Of a stretch of DNA of 64,000 bases, positions 1 through 11,500 are shown in pieces; position 1 is the stretch's first letter, and each line of letters begins with the position of its first letter. Made by a program: the position numbers and the translations under genes. The notes below the pieces were generated by a model, which was not told the DNA's origin, searched no databases, and was given only the letters and a program-made list of their open reading frames with translations. Origin of the DNA: Alopecurus myosuroides (Eukaryota; Streptophyta; Magnoliopsida; Poales; Poaceae); NCBI GenBank assembly GCA_028641055.1, contig CM054058.1:502713919-502777918 (forward strand), in the 5' to 3' direction.

Positions 1-1190
1 CTCTGGACTACGGGTCCATAGCAGTAGCTAGATGGTTGTCTTCTCCACTTTGTACCTCATGTTTAGATCTCGTGAGCTGCCTCACATAATCGAGATCATC
101 TTTATGTAATGCTACATGTTGTGTTTGCTGGGATCTGATGAGTGTTGAATGCTATGTCTTCTGATTACCAATCTGTCATGTTATCTTCATGCATATGTTA
201 TTTATGATCTTGCATGCTCTCCGTTATTAGTAGATACTCTGGCCAAGTAGATGCTAGTAACTCCAAGAGGGAGTATTTATGCTCGATAGTGGGTTCATGC
301 CTCCTTTGCATTTGTGCTCAAGTGACAGAAACGTGACAGATGGAGGATGTGATGTTGCCATTAGGGAGAAAACAACGGTGTTTACCTAGTTTACATTACA
401 CACTTTGCTTACGGCGATAATCTGTTGCTAGCAACTTAATACCTAACGTTTGTTTGGATGATATTCGGAGAGTGGATTATTATACATAGATGCAGTTGGA
501 TGAAGGTCTATGTATTTTGTTGTAATGCCCGCATGAATCACGTAGTAATTTTTATGTCTTGCATATGCACTATGGTGCAACCTTCATTTCTGTCAATTTC
601 CCAGTTGTAATTTGTTCACCACACATGTTATTTATCTTTCATGGAGAGACACCACTAGTGAACTGTGGACCCCGGTCCATTTTCTCGTACTGATAAAACA
701 TCTACTGCTTTCATACTGTTTTCCACACCATACGTTTAACCTCTTTGTGTTCAGCAAAACCGGTGAGATTGACAACCTCACTGCTTTGTTGAGGCAAAGT
801 GATTTGATTTTGTTGTGTAGGTTCCACGTTGCTACTGAACAGGTAGCGCGCCCTGTCATCTCAGCTGCATCAACCTTCAGAAGTGCTTCTTCCTCCTACT
901 GGTCGATTCAACCTTGGTTTCTTTTTTGAGGGAAAAATCTTCGCTACACTCTTCACACCTTGCGCTTGGGGTCTCCCAACGAGCGTGTGTCCACACTCCA
1001 TCATGCGTCGTCGGCATATCGAACAAATTATCACATATCTTCTTCAATGGTTTGGGGTCACCATGTAGGACGTTGTGTTTATCTACCTCCGCTTTCGTCG
1101 TCGATATGCTAGAGTGGAACTCCCCGTTTGATAGGAAGACATCCGTGAAGATGATTGTCCCAAGATTCATCGGATGCGAGCTCTTTTAGC
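1..1190 (+). mobile_element. Decayed LTR-retrotransposon remnant
   Basis: No intact gene is visible. The sequence resembles, from memory, the LTR and leader of a high-copy Triticeae gypsy (possibly Athila-type) element: phrases such as 'gtgaactgtggaccccggtc' (about 658-677) and 'ggtttctttt' followed by a 'gagggaaaa' stretch (about 916-935) match that leader in order. The usual primer-binding-site segment after 'ggttccacgtt' (about 820-830) is not recognisable. Short open frames on both strands are scattered and carry no recognised domain. The left end lies outside the window. From about 1191 to the target duplication at 1381 I see nothing I recognise. The family name is inference only. Confidence 0.4.
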
Positions 1191-1380
1191 TCGCATATTG
1201 CCCAGTCTTTACCTCAGACACGAGATTGAGATGTGAGTAAATTTTATTCTTGATCACGGACGTGCTTCTACATGTGATGAAAGACATAGTACGCATCCAT
1301 CATCCAGTCTTGGTCCTCGTAATTTTGGCATGCATATCCAGACCTTTTTGCGATTCAGTTGAACCCACAGTTGCTAGTCG

Positions 1381-1385
1381 CTAAG
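1381..1385. repeat. Target-site duplication CTAAG (left copy)
   Basis: CTAAG directly precedes the 5' LTR and is repeated at 14147-14151 directly after the 3' LTR. A perfect 5-bp duplication is the expected size for gypsy integration and fixes both element ends. Confidence 0.92.
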
Positions 1386-1859
1386 TGACGAAGGAATGGA
1401 TACTAGACCCTGCGGGAAAGGACACCCCCATCTCCGGCCCAAGGTTAAGGCCCAAGAGGAGGAGCCCATGTGAAGCCCACCCGCAATACCTTGCGGGCTA
1501 AGTTAGGAAACCTGTAACCGACATAGGGTGAGAGTTAGAGTCCTCTCCGGGTAGGGTTTGAGACCTGGCCACCTATATAAGGCCAGGAGAGCCACCGGTA
1601 GAGGACCAAGCAATACCGCAATCCCAAAGCCTTGAGCTCGAGATCTTATTCTCGACTTGAGCCACTACCATTGTAACCGATCTACTCGAGTAATACAGAT
1701 CAACAGAAGCATGAGTAAGGGTTTTACCTCTACGAGGGCCCTGAACCTGGGTAAATCTTGCCCCCTGTTTAGTCGACGATCGCCACCAGCGCTCATGGGT
1801 TCTCCTACTCGAAACCCGATAGGGTCACCTGAGGGATTTGCCGAACAACGGATTCGAGA
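1386..1859 (+). repeat. 5' LTR of the first gypsy element
   Basis: 474 bp, starting TGACGAAGG and ending in GA where the partner LTR keeps the canonical CA. A TATA box (TATATAA) sits at 1574-1580 in CCTATATAAGGCC. Relative to the 3' LTR it lacks 19 bp after 'gaggaggagccc', between short GCCC repeats; 474 + 19 equals the 493 bp of the other copy. The U5 end has the phrase 'GAACCTGGGTAAATC', also present in the LTR of the second gypsy element (58482-59054). Confidence 0.93.
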
Positions 1860-1860
1860 A

Positions 1861-1880
1861 TTGGTGCCGTCTGTGGGAAC
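1861..1880 (+). other. Primer-binding-site region
   Basis: TTGGTGCCGTCTGTGGGAA begins one base after the 5' LTR. It has the form TTGG(C/T)GCC that follows the LTR in many plant gypsy elements, where a host tRNA primes minus-strand synthesis. Which tRNA is used was not determined. Confidence 0.7.
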
Positions 1881-2280
1881 GGCGGGCGCTGGATCACCGA
1901 CGTCTTCGGCTTCATCGACAACTTCTCGTTGGAAACCTTCGACCGCGGCTCCGTACAATCCTATACGGATCGGATCTGTTGTGGTCACCCCTCACTCACC
2001 GGAATCTCGCCCGGTATTCGACGATCTGGAAAAGAGCGTCACCTTGACATTCGGGAGCCTGAAGTTCGTGACCGACAGGGATGGAATCTTCCACTTCCCG
2101 GAAGAATCAGGGTCTGAATCAGGAGCCGTCGACTCACGGCCCCGTTTGGATAAAAGTGGCGAGTCCGTCCGCCTCAACGCCAACGACTACCATACCCTCT
2201 CGACAGAGGAACCCTCACGAGTACAAAGAGCTTTCCGATCAACGCCTAGGACGCACGAGCCACGACTAGCACAAGTCTGT

Positions 2281-4218
2281 ATGGCAGGATCAGAGCAACC
2301 CCCGGAGACAGAACATAGTGCAGCAGAACGCGCCATAATCGGCGTCTCGCGGGAAGCATGGGATCGCGCCAAGGAGGCTATGCGGACGAGCAAGCCACCC
2401 GTAGCAGATTCACCACACGAGGATATGGTTGCCTACCATTATCATCTCGTAAGAGCAGCCGCAACCATCAAGGATGCGCGGATAGATCTGGCCCGTCGAA
2501 GAAGAGCGGCGGATGAATCAAGTCAACGACGAGCTGAGCTATCCCTAGCACCCTCGATCGGTACCCAACCCGCGAGGAAGGGATACATATCAACATCCAG
2601 GGATATCGAGTCCTTGGGCGGGACCAGCAGGTCGGTTACGCCCTCCCTCATGCGAGTCGATGATGACGGGAACGTCTTCCCGCAAACTCCTGCCGCCGCG
2701 GTCCTGGCCGCAGCAACTTACATGCAAATGAACCAGCCGACAAAAAGCGACTCTCGGGCAGAACAGTACAAACAGGTGCGCAAAGGGCTAGGACTGGCGG
2801 CCGCAAGGCTCGCCTCCTATGACAGCAAGAAGGCCGCGGAGCAGCTGGAGAAAGAGAAGGAGAAAGAGAAAGAAAGAGAGACTTCTCGCAGGCGTAGGAG
2901 CTCTTCGCCAAGAAGGGACAAATCGCCACGTCGTGGTCGAGGAAAAGAAGCTCGACGTCGCGACGACAGTCGAAGCAGCAGCGAGGGCAGCCCGAGAGAC
3001 AAAAGCTCGAGACACCACAGCAGTCGCTCGCGAAAACGAAGCAAGGAACCGAGGAAGGACACCGATCGCGACCAACCAGGATACGACGCGCGATCGGACA
3101 TCGCACAAAATAAGGTGGACAAGGCAAGGGCATCACGATATCGCGAACGCTCTTCGTCTGGTTCTTCGGATGACGAAACTTGCGGAGCACTCTGTTTTGC
3201 CCGTAGCATCCGCGAAGTACCTCTACCCAAAAGATTCAAGCTCAGCACCAAAGTGACAAAGTACGACGGCTCACTCGAGCCTTCTCAGTGGCTAAACGAT
3301 TACCTCACGGCAGTAAAATGCCAGCGTGGGAACAAGAACACGGCTATGCAATACCTCAATCTACATCTCACCGGCGCAACCCGTAGCTGGCTGGAAAGGA
3401 GGCCAAGATCTTGTTACGCATCGTGGGACGACCTGCAATGTGACTTCTGTAAAAACTTCCAGTCAACTTACAAGAGGCCGGCCACCATCGAAGAACTACG
3501 AGCCTGCAAGCAGAAAAGCGGCGAATCCACCCGCGAGTACATCCAGCGATGGACCACACTCAGGAACACCGCGGGAACCATCTCGGAAGAAGTAGCGATT
3601 GAAGCCTTCGTAAAAGGCGCCCGGAGAACTGCTTTTAGAGAGGAGCTAGAAAGAGCCGCACCCAAAACTATTGGGGAGCTGATGAACATAGCCGACAAAT
3701 GGGCTAACGGAGAAGACGCAGTACGCAATGAGAGAGCATCATCACCCGCACCCGAAGAAGATCGCCATGGCCGAAGAAAGAGAAGGAAATACAACGATCA
3801 CGAGGATCGAGGGGAAATGGTAGCGGCGGAATTCACGCAAAGTCGCGATACTGGACGACACGGAAATCGCGAATGGAAACCAAAGGTTGAAGAAAAAAGT
3901 CCTGAGGAAGACCTTGATGCTTACTGCTCGCTACATCTGTTTACAGATAAGCGCACGGGCAAAACCAAGGCGACGCACCTCCTCAAGGATTGTCGGAAGT
4001 TCCATGACATCCACGAGGCTTTCTCGAAGAAAAATAGACCAGCAGCTGCTCCAAACTACCCGCCACTTCCAGGAGGAGGCCACCAAGGATTCCAGCCGCC
4101 ACAACCCCTACCTCCACCAGCAAATCCAACCCCTACCTGCACTGCCAGCACCACCTGCACAAAACTCTGGGGCCAATGCGTACCCAAATCCGGCAGGGCA
4201 ACTCGCAATGATCCATAA
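2281..4218 (+). pseudogene. gag: gag (capsid/nucleocapsid) of the first gypsy element
   Basis: Gag forms the cytoplasmic virus-like particle. The frame is open from inside the 5' LTR through the primer site. I set the start at ATG 2281 (MAGSEQPPE...), which follows the leader; ATGs at 1711 and 1795 inside the LTR are in frame and possible. About 2830-3120 encodes an Arg/Ser- and Lys/Glu-rich stretch resembling an RS domain. About 3230-3720 encodes the retrotransposon gag domain (WLNDYL, TRSWL, FQSTYKRP, EYIQRW, AFVKG). Near 3922-4010 a Cys/His cluster (YCSLH, HLLKDC) is probably a degenerate nucleocapsid knuckle. At about 4120-4140 the frame shifts, so gag stops at 4218 instead of running into protease. 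It is a broken copy of a normally continuous gag-pol. Confidence 0.82.
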
Positions 4219-4978
4219 GGTATGTCCATCCCACAGAGCTCAAAAGACTAACACAAGGCAGTTGTGCATGGCTGTGCAGACTCCGCCAACAAAGCCCGAA
4301 TACTTGAAGATGGCGGATCAACCGATCACATTCTCCATGAAAGACCACCCGCCACGAGTCTATCGACCAGGACATGCCGCCCTCGTAATCCAAGCACAAA
4401 TTGGCAACTACGATCTGGCCCGCGTATTCATGGACGGAGGCAGCGGCATCAACATTATCTACGCGGACACACTCCGTCGGATGAACAAGAACCTGGATGG
4501 CCTTGCGGAATCAGAAACATCCTTCCACGGGATAGTTCCAGGAAAGCCAATCCGTCCACTCAGAACAATTAATATAGAAGTTGTGCTAGGCAATAAAAGC
4601 AACTACAGAAGAGAATTCCTTGACTTCGAAGTCGTCGACTGGCCCTCACAGTACCACGCCATTCTTGGTCGAACAGCGTTCGCCAGATTCATGGCAGTAC
4701 CACATTATGCGTACCTGAAGCTCAAGTTACCCGGAGAATATGGTGTTATCACCATCGACGGAGATTTTCAGAAATCCAACAAGTGCGACATTGAGTTCAA
4801 CGAGATCGCAAAGTCTTTTGGGATGCAAGAAGAATTGCAAGAGCTGGCAAAAACCACGGATCACTTCGTGATGCCCCTCACGAAGAAAAACGCGCCCGAA
4901 TTGGAGTTCAGCGCCAACAGCGACACCCGAAAACATCAGGTGCACCCGACAGATTCTGCGAAGACCGCGATGGTCTGA
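4140..4978 (+). pseudogene. pro: Aspartic protease region of the first gypsy element
   Basis: Encodes the retroviral-type aspartic protease that would cleave Gag-Pol. In the second forward frame the landmarks are MIHKVCPSHRAQK (about 4210), DHPPRVYRPGHAALV (about 4345), the catalytic DGGSG (about 4432) in FMDGGSGINIIYADTL, and AILGRTAFARFMA (about 4660). It is one frame away from gag because of the frameshift near 4130. It ends at TGA 4976-4978, and a second in-frame TAG follows at 4997-4999. The reading then continues into RT in the same frame, so these stops are lesions within one polyprotein. Confidence 0.8.
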
Positions 4979-4999
4979 ACTACCCTCTCGCAAGCATAG

Positions 5000-6973
5000 G
5001 AAAGCGCGCTCGTCGAACTCCTCCGTGAGTACTGGGAAATTTTTGCCTGGCAGCCCTCAGATATGCCAGGAATACCCAGGGAGTTCGCCGAGCACTCACT
5101 CGAAGTCTTCAAGGATGCTAAACCCATCAAGGAGACCACTCGACGGTTCTCAGAACCCAAGCAGAAAGCGCTTGGAGAAGAAGTGAATAGATTGCTAGCT
5201 GCCAAATTCATCAGGGAGATCAAGATATCCACTTGGTTAGCGAACCCGGTGTTGGTCCCCAAAAGAACACTGACATCCTTCGAGTGTGCATTGACTACAC
5301 GTCATTGAATAAGCACTGCCCCAAGGATAACTTTCCCCTCCCGCGAATCGACCAGATCGTGGACTGTACGACAGGCTGTCAGCGCCTCTCCTTCCTGGAC
5401 GCTTATTCGGGATATAATCAGATCCGGATGAAGCAGGAAGACGAAGAGAAAACATCATTCATCACGCCACACGGTGTATACTGCTACACGACAATGCCCT
5501 TCGGGCTCAAGAACGCAGGCGCAACATATCAGCGCTGCATGCAAAAATGCCTCGCCAAGCTCATTGGCAAGAACGTACAAGTGTACGTTGACGACATCGT
5601 CATCAAGACTCGGGTAGAGGACACACTCCTCGAGGACATTAGAAAAACGTTCACGCCCTCAACGCATATAGGATCAAGCTCAATCCAACAAAATGCGTCT
5701 TCGGCATTCCAGCAGGAAAACTTCTCGGGTACCTGGTATCCGCCAGAGGCATCGAAGCCAACCTAGAGAAAATACAAGCAATCTTGACAATGAAGGAGCC
5801 AACCAATCTACGCGGAGTCCATCAGCTCACAGGACGACTAGCTGCCTTGAGCAGGTTTATCGCGCGATTAGGAGAGCACGCATTGCCTTTCTACAAGCTG
5901 TTGAAAAAGACGGATAAATTCGAGTGGACCCCAGAAGCTAAACAAGCGTTCGCAGACTTGAAACGGTCATTGCAAAGCAGACGCGTCCTCGCAACACCAC
6001 AAGAGAGGGAGCCACTTTACCTATACCTAGCCGCAACAAACCAGGTCATCAGCACTGCAATCGTAGTCGAACGACCTGAGGAGGGCAAGGCATATGGAGT
6101 CCAACGACCGATTTATTACATTAGTGAAGTGCTCTCGTCATGCTAGCAACGATATCCTCACTACCAGAAGCTCGCATATGGAGTTGTTCTTACGGCTCGA
6201 AAACTCAAGCACTACTTTCAGGAACACGCCATCACAGTGGTTAATGATGCCTCACTCGGTACAATCATGAACAACCCTATGGCATCCGGAAGAATAGCAA
6301 AATGGAGCATCGAGTTGGGCGCTTGGGACATCACTTATGCAGGACGCAATGCAGTTAAATCCCAGGTACTCGTGGAATTCTTAAGCGAGTGGACAGAGCT
6401 ACAAACACCAGGACCGCCTGAGTACACGAGCAACTGGATAATGTACTTCGACGGGTCCAAAAGAAACGAAGGAGCAGGAGCCGGAATCGTCCTAATATCA
6501 CCTAGAGGAGACAAGCTGCAGTACGTCCTACGATTGGATTTTCCACCCGATGATCCGGCATCGAACAACGACGCAGAATATTAGGCCTTGTTGCATGGGA
6601 TGAAGATGGCAGTCGCGTGTGGAGCCACCCGATTGATGATCTACGACGATTCCAACCTCATCGTGCAACAGACAATGAAGGAGTGCGACGCTATCGCCGA
6701 AAAATGTTTGCCTACCGTGACATGTACAACCTACTCGAGGGCAGTTTCAAAGGATGCGAGTTAAAGCACATTGCGAGATCTAGTAATGAAGAAGCAGACA
6801 GGTTGGCCAACATGGGTTCCACAAATACACCCGTACCGCCAGGGATATATTTCGAGCGAATAATTAAGCGATCAGTCAAAGTCAAGAAAGCCGCCGGGGC
6901 ACCTGCAGCACTGGAAACAGAGGTTAGCCCGCAAGTTGCCATTCTCGAGCTTATTCATAATATTTCGCGATAA
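5000..6973 (+). pseudogene. pol: Reverse transcriptase and RNase H of the first gypsy element
   Basis: RT copies the element RNA and RNase H removes the template. RT landmarks: ANPVLVPK (about 5240), VCIDYTSLNK (about 5285), FLDAYSGYNQI (about 5393), MPFGLKNAGATYQR (about 5495) and the catalytic YVDD (about 5584). RNase H landmarks: YFDGSKRNEGAGAG (about 6444), NNDAEY (about 6567) and NEEADRLANMGS (about 6787). Lesions: frameshift at about 5260 in an A-run, another at about 5650-5670, TAG at 6144-6146, TAG at 6582-6584, frameshift at about 6690-6700, and TAA at 6971-6973. No product could be made from the DNA as it stands. Confidence 0.85.
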
Positions 6974-8230
6974 GTATTTCTGGTCGAGCCAGTTTGGACA
7001 CAGAAGTACCTCGCCTGCCTGTCCGCCAAACAGCTCCCAGCATATCTTCACGAGGCTCGACAGATAATCAGGCGCAGTAAATCTTTTCGGGTGATCAATG
7101 GAGAGTTATACAAGCAAAGCATCTCGGGTATACTCCAGCGATGTATAGCACCCAAAGACGGCAAGGAATTACTCCAAGACATCCACCAAGGAGACCGTGG
7201 ACATCACGCGAGCTGGAAAACAATCATGGGAAAAGCTTTTCGAGCGGGATTCTACTGGCTTACAGCAGCCAGAGACGCAAAGGAGCTAGTTGACCGGTGC
7301 AACGCTTGCCAGCGATTCGCGCCAAAACCACACACACCCGCTACGGAACTGCATATGATACCCATCGCCTGGCCCTTTGCACAATGGGGGCTAGACATGG
7401 TAGGACCGCTACACAAGTCCACGCCGGGTGGATACACACACTTGCTGGTCGCAGTCGACAAATTTACCAAATGGATTGAAGCCATGCCAGTAACCTCGGC
7501 TAGTGCTCAATGCGCCGTCAAATTCCTCGACTCTATTGTATGCAGATTTGGAGTGCCACACGACATCATTACAGACAATGGTTCTAATTTCACGACCAAG
7601 GAAACACAGCAGTTCTGCGAAGAAAAGGGCATCAATTTTAAATTCGCCTCAGTTGCCCATCCGCAAACGAACGGACAAGTCGAAAGATCCAACGGCTTAG
7701 TTTCAGCTGGCATAAAGAAGCGTCTACTCGATCGTCTACACCCAGCAGCGGGACATTGGACCGAAGAGCTACCCTCCGTGCTATGGAGCCTCCGCACAAC
7801 TCCAAACCGATCTACAAACTACACGCCATTTTTCATGGTATACGGGGCAGAAGCAGTCCTTCCCGAGGACGTCAGGTTCAGCGCCCCACGAGTTGTCGCT
7901 TACAGTGAAGAAATCTCCAACAGGGCACTCGCGAAAGATATGGACGCACTAGATGAAATGCGTGATATTGCACTTGCAAGATCCGCAGTATATCAACAAT
8001 CACTGCAAAACTATCACAGTCGCCGCATACGCCATAGAGCTTTTGCAGTAGGGGATCTAGTGTTACGGCTCAAGCAGAAGGAAGGACACAAGCTCGAGCC
8101 ACCATGGGAAGGACCCTTTATAATACATGAAGTTATCCCAGGTGGAGCTTATAGACTGAAGAACCCGACGACTGGAGGCATCTATTCCAATCCTTGGAAT
8201 ATCGCACACCTCCGCAAATTTTATCCCTAG
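6974..8230 (+). pseudogene. int: Integrase region of the first gypsy element (open but detached)
   Basis: Integrase inserts the cDNA. The frame is open from 6974 to the stop at 8230, with a first ATG at 7091. In order: an HHCC zinc-binding module (IHQGDRGHHA ... CNACQRF, about 7175-7320); the catalytic core with Asp in WGLDMVGP (about 7390), Asp in TDNGSNF (about 7573) and Glu in NGQVERSNG (about 7670); then a C-terminal domain with GDLVLRLKQKEGHKLEPPWEGP and the typical gypsy ending WNIAHLRKFYP. This domain looks intact, but it lost its natural start because of upstream pol lesions. Confidence 0.87.
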
Positions 8231-8505
8231 ACCTATTTTTCTCGCAGCAATAAGGCTATATTAGCCACTCCTGTAGCTCGAATACATGACTTCTCAGTCA
8301 TCGCAATAAAATACATGGTTTCTCAACCATAGATACCCGAAGATTATTCATCCTTACATGCTAAAAGTTACAGGTATACACCCCAGAAACACACGGGGGC
8401 TACGCCTAAATTAAGCATCACATGACAATTTATATATACAAGGTTACACACCTTACAACAGTTTTTACAAACTACACAACGAAACAGGATATATATATCC
8501 TACAC

Positions 8506-11500
8506 TTATACACGGCGATGAGTATTCTCAGGCGCCAAAACACGACCTACCTCATCTGAGGTCAATCGAATGATCTCCTCTGCCGCAGGTCGAACAGTCC
8601 TATAATGAGGAGACATATCGTCGATTGGACCATCAGGAAGTCTAGCTATGGAGTTGAAGTTCACCTCATGATGCCATAACCGGACGAAAGAGAGAGCCAC
8701 CACCGAGCCGCAAATCATCTGATTGCGAACACACTCGCGAATCTCTCCTTCTCGACCGAACACCCTGAGAAGATGGCTCCAATCTTCTGGACCCCTTTGC
8801 AGTGGATAAAAAGCAGCGTTCATTGCAATCAAAACCTCGTGAAAGGAACTCACGAGTATTTTCGCCTGGTTGATTCGGAACTTCAAGGTGGCAAGCACAA
8901 AACCTCGACTACGATCAGACCAAAAATTATTCGCATGAGGCCTTGAGCTACCAGCTTCTTGAAAGATTTGGTTCTCCACCCATTGTTTCTCATTCCTGTC
9001 ATCCGGTCGAACAACTGGAAAGAAAGGATAATGATCAAAAGAGAGCACGAGATAAGAAAGACTTGGGGGCTGAACTACTTACAGTGCAAATCATTGGCAA
9101 CAGACGCCAATTCATCCATCACAAATTGCTCACGCTCAGTCGCCAGCTTTTGTTTGGATTTAGCCACATCGGCTACCCCACGCAACGCCTTTAACCTGCG
9201 TTCACCATCAGCTACACGATCACGGAGACCCGCCAAGGTCCCAACAGCGGCAACAAGAGGATCGGCTGGAGTAGCAGATCCACCCGAAGGCTCTGCAGCT
9301 ACCCCGGTCACCTGAAAAACACAGGGAAGATTAAGGAGTAAGATGCCCTACTCGAGATATATTAACCACCTATTCGACAGGTGCTCGGGGGCTACTCCCA
9401 TCGGGAGCACACACACTCAATCATAGGAAGCTTTTCAGCAAAACATCTCGATTCAACTATTGAAAATACGGGAGCACATCCCAGGGTTCATTACAATCGA
9501 AGCTGCGAAGTACAACAGAAATAATCTAAGAAGCTACAGTGGTGCTACCACTCCCGGCAGCGGTCGCTCCCTTAGCACGGGCAAATAACTCGGATAACTT
9601 CCGAGCAAGGACTCCGGCGGCATCGCCAAAACGACGAAGCCCTACCTTTTTGCCCGAAACAAGATCAACGGGAAGCTCCGAGTAGGCCTCCTCCAAGCCA
9701 GTGACTCCATGCGCCAGCGCGAATTGGATGGCGGTCTTCACCCCAGATTCTAACTGGGTAACCGCGTAAGCTTCAAAGAGATTGCCCTCCGAGAAAACCT
9801 TCAGCAGATCGCCCAACGCGGGTGGAGACGGGGCGTTGACGAGAAGGCGGCCGTGCAGTTGCGTCAGCACCCGAACGGCATCACCAATCAAGGCGCAAAC
9901 CCCTGCAGCATGCCTCCTAAGCTGGGCGCAAGAATCTGTCAATGCGTCCACTCGAGGAACCCCAACAAGCTCCAGGGGGACACCCAGGAGACCTAAGAAC
10001 AAAAAAGATGTTAGTCCAAAGGATCTACCAAGACAAAAAGCAGATTGTAGATAAGTACAACTTACCCGCGAAGCGCTCAGCAAGGAGACGCAGAAAATTG
10101 ACGAGATTGGCATCCGCCTTGGCGCCAGCATCCTCCAAGCTCTTCAGGGCATCCTGGGCAGCCGCAAGTTTTCCCTCGCAATCGGCAGATAACATGCGGG
10201 AAGACTCGAGCTCCTGCCGGGCAGTCGCCAGTTCTGCCTCTAGAGCTGCTGCCTGAGCGGAGGCATTCTCCTTCTCGGTCTTCAAAAATTCAAGTTGAGC
10301 TGCACACAACAACAATTATCAGAGTCGAAGAATTGGTGGAAAACGAACGCAAGAAAGGATGGAAAACTCACCTCGAAGAAGCTCGTTCTCAGTGCTGAGT
10401 CGACCGCGGTCCGCTCGAAGGAACCCGCATTCGGACTCAGCAAGAACAACACGGCGGCCAATCGCCGCAAGGGAGTCAATAAGCGACTGCAAGTAACATG
10501 AAAATAGAAGAGTCAGAAGAGTAAAATTTGAGCCTATACTCGATTGCAACATTTGAGTATAGCCTCGGGGGCTACTCCCATCGGGAGCACTGTCGTGCAC
10601 CCGATAAAAAGAAGAAGAAGAAAATGTTTGTTTCTGAGCCTGTAGCCGATCGCATGCGATCGACTACAGCCTCGGGGGCTACTCCCATCGGGAGCACTAA
10701 CGTGCACCCGATAACAAAGACAGCAGAACAGTAAAAAACATGCAGCGTAGTTTACCTGGCCTTGGGCGAGCGAGAGGGGATCCGCCGAGCTGCCCGACAC
10801 CTCTTTTGGAGCCTTTGGAGTCGTCGCATCAGGAGCGACATTCGGAGAATTTTGGACCGTGCCGGCGGTAGGAGTTTTGCCTGCAGCTCCCGTTTTATTC
10901 CTCTTCTCGGGAGGAAGGGAAGAGGCGTACCTGCGAGGGCTGATAGCTTGCAGGCTGCGACAAAGACAAAGCGTCAACAAGACGCCAAAGGAAAACGTTC
11001 GACTAAAAGAACAGGGAAAGAAACTTACTCATCTTCGTCATCCTCCTCGTCCAGCATATCCGCATTCCAGGCGGTCTGGATAACTGGGAATGAGGAGGAA
11101 GGGGCGCACGTACGCAGAGGGGTAGCGTTGATGGGCTCCTTCCCGGGCGATTCTTCCAAGGAGTTGTCCTTAGAGGTGGCCTCGTCACCTTCCACTCGAC
11201 GGCGTTTATGATGACCGCCACCCGAGTCCCCTGCGTCATCCGAAGAATCTTGCTCGGAGCTCGAAGAAGCGTTGGCAACGCTGGTGTCGGCTGGGCCATC
11301 CAGGTTACTCGCTAATAACTCCGAGGCCTCCGCCCCAGACACGGGAGGGTAGCAGGTGGCCATGGATAAACTCTATAGGAGAAGACAGAAGAAGTTCAGT
11401 CGACCAAAATTCAGACCAAGAAAAAATAATGAGAAAAGAAAGGCAAACTCACTTCGGATGGTGGAGACCTTGACGCGTCAAAGGCTGCGACCGTGCAGTC

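Noticed and set aside
2648..3251. Several 100-180-codon minus-strand frames opposite gag
   Set aside because: They are shadows of the Arg/Ser-rich gag segment; no start context, splice pattern or domain.
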